Shown here piece after piece: positions 61,032-64,000 of a stretch of 64,000 nucleotides of DNA. The stretch is from Francisella sp. LA112445 (GTDB taxonomy: Bacteria > Pseudomonadota > Gammaproteobacteria > Francisellales > Francisellaceae). Under the pieces are notes generated by a model that saw only the letters and a list, made by a program, of their open reading frames with translations, made no database searches and was not told the DNA's origin. The stretch lies in the NCBI RefSeq assembly GCF_012224145.1, contig NZ_CP041030.1, forward strand, positions 1,240,001-1,304,000. The letters run 5' to 3'. How positions within the stretch are numbered: position 1 is the first letter of the stretch; every line of letters starts with the position of its first letter. A program made the translations under genes and the position numbers.

Positions 61032-64000
61032 AATATCTAGCTAACGCTGTATTTAGTGCTATATTTGAAGTATTAGAAAAACTAGCTCCCTTATATATAT
61101 AATCTTTGCAATTGGATTTTAGCTTTAGCTGATCTGCAAGATCTTTTGGTACATTAGGTTTAATAAGGGGATTACTACACAATCGACTAATATTATCTTG
61201 TAATATCTCTCTATATGATATTTTAATACTTGGTCTACTGTTATCATCAACTCTATAGCATAAGTCTGTAACTCCAAGTTGTCTTAACTCATCTGTGATA
61301 TCAATCGTATACCAATTTGTTCTATTAAGGATCATAATATTAGGTATATCAGACTTAACAAACTCATCATCAGATAGCATAAATACATTTTTAGATACAA
61401 AAGCGTCAATAATACCTTTCTTGCGTTGTCTACTAGAAATATCATACACAGGTATGAAAGATTGAACATCATCTTTTCTAGGGTCTGAATTATTTAATAT
61501 TTGATAAGTATATGAGTTATCCCAAGCTTTTCTCCTAAATAAATAATTACCCTGAATACTTTTTATTGGTAAAGAAAAATCTTTTCTTACTTTTTGATGT
61601 TGCTTTGTATTAGATCTAACATCAAAATAAGTTTTTAAAAATTCATAATCATCTTCAATAGCCGTATTTTGCCATGCTCGCTGAAGCTTATGCCACTCGT
61701 TTTTAAAAGGTAAATCTATTTTCCCCGCTTTAAAATTACTATCTTTGCCAAGAATAGTATTTACATCATCAAGAGATTTAATTTTTACTCTCTCTGTGCG
61801 ATATGTAAGTTCTCTCAAGAACTTCATTTCATTACTATATTTTTTATAGCCTAAAGCAGTATTATAGTTGCTAATGTAGTACTCATGTAATTTTTGAGTT
61901 TTTAAATTTAAGCAGTAGTATTCTGCTGTTGACTGAGCCTTATTTACTTTTAAAATTTCTCTTAACTCATCTAATGAATTAATTTGCATATCTAAAACAA
62001 TAGGTTTAGATATAAACTTTAAAGAGTATAAAAGATTGTTTAACTGTTGTGTGTCATATTTTTTACCTTTATGAATCTTTAATTCTTCACTATTTTTCCA
62101 TGTAAAGCCTTTTCTAACTTCATCTAATTCTTTATGAATCAATATTGGTAAATAGCTCTCAGCATATATACCATCTCTAGTCATCTGCCTATGTGTATTA
62201 AACCCATCCGTAGCCTTTCTTCTAGCCAACTTACTCTCACTAAACTCACTATCAGTTACTTTTATTTGACTAAATATATCATCATCTTGCCAGCTTAGAA
62301 TTTCTCCAGTATTTTCATCATACTTATCAGGGGTTGGGAATAGTCCATTTTGGTTATCGATTTCTAAACCAATACTACCATCATTTTTATGCTCATCTGC
62401 AGCAACACAAAAAGCTAGCATTGCATCTATCAAGTGTGAATAAGATTCCTGTTGTTTATCCTTATTTTTTGCAAAGAATGATATATCATCATCGACTTTC
62501 TCATATAGCTTACGAATATCTGCAATACCTCGCCCACTACTATCTGTAGTTGGCACACCAAAATAGTCAAATGATAATTTATCTGTAGCTAAATTTTCTT
62601 TTTTCGCTCTTAGGTAGATATTATTAGCTAGTACTTCAGCAAAATATCGTTGTGTACCATTTACAAATGTACGATTGCGATTATCTATCGACTTGATAAC
62701 TGCTTGCTTGATAGGATTTTCATCTGCTAAAAATAGTGCATGCCTAAAAGCTATCTGCTCTTCTGGTGTTAGATTAATAAAGCTACGATAGTTACCAAAT
62801 TTGAAACCTTGCTTTTCAGCATCCCAAATTTTTTCAGCTATATATTTTTCAATTTGTGAATTATCAGTAGTACAAAATTGCTTGGACTTATAGTTTGGTT
62901 TTAGATCACTCAAATATACAGCTTTATTACCTCTTTTTTGGTTATCATCACGAGTTACACAAATTAAATTTGCTTCATCATTTAAAGTCCCGTATTTTTT
63001 ATGTGAGCGAGGAATTATATGGTCAAGCTCTTCTTTTGAGCCGTCATAATCACCATCCGCTAAAATAGTATCACTATATGCTGATATCCCTTTGGAAAAG
63101 TTTTTGATTCTATTTTCTTTTTTGGCAAATAGCTCTTGTGATGATATTCTATCTTTCTTTTTAGTGCCTTTTATCTCTGCCAGACTTGGCTCAAACTCAA
63201 AGGCATTTGACTCTGTGATAATAGGTATATGAAGCTTTTGTTTATTCTCTAAAGCCTGTTTAATATTATCCCAATTATCATCAACTATATTTCTAGCTAG
63301 TATTGTAGCTATTTTCTTAACTGCTCCATCAACTATTCTAGTTGGTATAGCTGGTAGCCTTTGAGCTTTGGCTCCCAAAGATGATTGAGCTTTGTCGAAA
63401 TCATTTAGAGCATTATTTGGTTTCACTTCGACAAGCTCAGTGACCTTATTATGTGATATGTTTGTTTTATCTAAGATGGCTAAGCTTGTCGAAGCCTCAA
63501 TATTACTAGTTTGAGTATCGCATTTCGACTGGCTCAATGCGCTTATAATTTGCATTCTATGAGCATTATCGGCACTACACACAGCACAAGTATTAGCATT
63601 ACCTTTTCTCTCGGTAAAAGCTATTTGCTGAATTTGAGCAAAACTATAAATTGAGTTGAATTTAGCTATTTGCTTATCATCCAATCCCAGATTTTCGCCG
63701 ATTTTTAGAGTTGCTTTATATATGTTATCAACTAGCTTTACTATTTTTTTCTCATCAGCTGTAAGTGCTTTTGCATTTTTATATTTTTCTAGAAGTGCTT
63801 TTTCATCATCACTTGCTTTTTTATTTTTCCTTATAGCTTCTAATCTTTGTTTAAATATAGCTGTCTGGACAGTATTTTTTAGAGTACCACGATGTTGTTT
63901 TTGTATTTCAACTGCAGATTTACAATAGCTAGCTATTTTGAAATTTTTTAACCACTCTATGGTTTGTAATTCATTATCAGAGCCAATTTTATCTTTCAAA
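61012..64000 (-). CDS. cas9: Cas9, C-terminal two thirds (5' end beyond the window)
   Basis: About 995 visible residues; the true start is off the right edge, since homologues run about 1600 aa. It matches the F. novicida-type II-B Cas9. Visible parts (numbered from the window edge): a Cys motif CAVCSADNAHRM (138-149), RuvC-II (HIPIITESNAFEFEP, about 257-271), HNH nuclease LDHIIPRSHKKYGTLNDEANLICVTRDDN (His327, Asn353), RuvC-III SHLIDAMLAF (521-530, His522, Asp525), then the C-terminal PAM-interacting part. Between CAVCSADNAHRMQ and AKAQRLPAIPTRIVDGAVKK a 59-residue linker is present. By memory, U112 Cas9 has 18 there. The linker is encoded by four hairpin repeats. Confidence 0.95.
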   Translation of the reverse strand, partial: LKDKIGSDNELQTIEWLKNFKIASYCKSAVEIQKQHRGTLKNTVQTAIFKQRLEAIRKNKKASDDEKALLEKYKNAKALTADEKKIVKLVDNIYKATLKIGENLGLDDKQIAKFNSIYSFAQIQQIAFTERKGNANTCAVCSADNAHRMQIISALSQSKCDTQTSNIEASTSLAILDKTNISHNKVTELVEVKPNNALNDFDKAQSSLGAKAQRLPAIPTRIVDGAVKKIATILARNIVDDNWDNIKQALENKQKLHIPIITESNAFEFEPSLAEIKGTKKKDRISSQELFAKKENRIKNFSKGISAYSDTILADGDYDGSKEELDHIIPRSHKKYGTLNDEANLICVTRDDNQKRGNKAVYLSDLKPNYKSKQFCTTDNSQIEKYIAEKIWDAEKQGFKFGNYRSFINLTPEEQIAFRHALFLADENPIKQAVIKSIDNRNRTFVNGTQRYFAEVLANNIYLRAKKENLATDKLSFDYFGVPTTDSSGRGIADIRKLYEKVDDDISFFAKNKDKQQESYSHLIDAMLAFCVAADEHKNDGSIGLEIDNQNGLFPTPDKYDENTGEILSWQDDDIFSQIKVTDSEFSESKLARRKATDGFNTHRQMTRDGIYAESYLPILIHKELDEVRKGFTWKNSEELKIHKGKKYDTQQLNNLLYSLKFISKPIVLDMQINSLDELREILKVNKAQSTAEYYCLNLKTQKLHEYYISNYNTALGYKKYSNEMKFLRELTYRTERVKIKSLDDVNTILGKDSNFKAGKIDLPFKNEWHKLQRAWQNTAIEDDYEFLKTYFDVRSNTKQHQKVRKDFSLPIKSIQGNYLFRRKAWDNSYTYQILNNSDPRKDDVQSFIPVYDISSRQRKKGIIDAFVSKNVFMLSDDEFVKSDIPNIMILNRTNWYTIDITDELRQLGVTDLCYRVDDNSRPSIKISYREILQDNISRLCSNPLIKPNVPKDLADQLKLKSNCKDYIYKGASFSNTSNIALNTALARYYETSNN
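63378..63447. repeat. Inverted pair of hairpin repeats inside cas9 (pair 1)
   Basis: Copy at 63378-63404: AATGATT-type arms (ATGATT / AATCAT) round GAGCTTTGTCGA, a one-base-longer loop. Copy at 63424-63446: TCACT, loop TCGACAAGCTC, AGTGA. They face each other. In the cas9 frame they encode N-D-F-D-K-A-Q-S-S and K-V-T-E-L-V-E-V-K. Confidence 0.8.
63478..63545. repeat. Inverted pair of hairpin repeats inside cas9 (pair 2)
   Basis: Copy at 63478-63498: GGCT, loop AAGCTTGTCGA, AGCC. Copy at 63520-63542: CGCATT, loop TCGACTGGCTC, AATGCG. They face each other and encode E-A-S-T-S-L-A-I and S-A-L-S-Q-S-K-C-D in Cas9. Both pairs lie within 63373-63549. Confidence 0.8.

Overview
The window is AT-rich and reads as chromosome of a Francisella species. 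The gene set (fipA/fipB, a TolC-family protein beside alaS, pilF-type and pilin-like genes) and a type II-B CRISPR system whose Cas9, tracrRNA and repeat resemble the F. novicida system both point there. Cas9 and the repeat are clearly diverged from what I remember of F. novicida U112, so I leave the species open. Two PAS/GGDEF-type signalling genes and an intact-looking 40-spacer CRISPR locus suit an environmental or novicida-like lineage better than the reduced tularensis lineages.

Layout. 0-1 kb: start of a secreted protein, then a TPP-riboswitch-controlled PQ-loop transporter. 1-7.3 kb: two minus-strand housekeeping runs, rlmN-pilF-rluB-(holD-like)-rimI with overlapping genes, and rpsF-rpsR-rplI followed by dnaB. 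7.4-8.6 kb: a pilin-like protein and a Cys-rich exported protein. 8.7-13.8 kb: hemF, serC-cmk, an SDR, and a peroxiredoxin divergent from oxyR. 13.8-17.2 kb: a lysine-catabolism-like operon (saccharopine dehydrogenase-like, ALDH7, DUF1338). 17.4-36.3 kb: ffh, DAHP synthase, rdgC, trhO, cvfB, a phytochelatin-synthase-like protein, rep, ygfZ, transaldolase, an M17 peptidase, a TolC-family protein and alaS. 36.5-55.3 kb: a second UvrD-like helicase, rsfS-queG, fipA-fipB, transporters, MsrBA, a His-rich metal-binding protein, a c-di-GMP-type signalling pair, an AhbD-like radical SAM enzyme and a tiny lipoprotein missed by length cut-offs.

55.3-64 kb: the CRISPR-Cas locus. It runs (left to right) array of 41 identical repeats and 40 spacers, a degenerate repeat that may be scaRNA, a tracrRNA with recognisable promoter and terminator, then on the minus strand cas9-cas1-[GIY-YIG nuclease]-cas2-cas4. 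The array and tracrRNA are read on the plus strand. The tracrRNA anti-repeat matches this strain's own repeat.

The most unusual signal is a family of short hairpins sharing a loop core TCGACnnGCTC. I noticed copies only in the cas region (58.6-63.6 kb). The arms differ between copies but are complementary within the better copies. Copies flank the GIY-YIG gene, one supplies its last six codons and stop, and four lie in frame inside cas9, where they account for a linker about 40 residues longer than the U112 Cas9 I remember. This looks like a REPIN-like mobile repeat with a GIY-YIG partner colonising a CRISPR-Cas operon.
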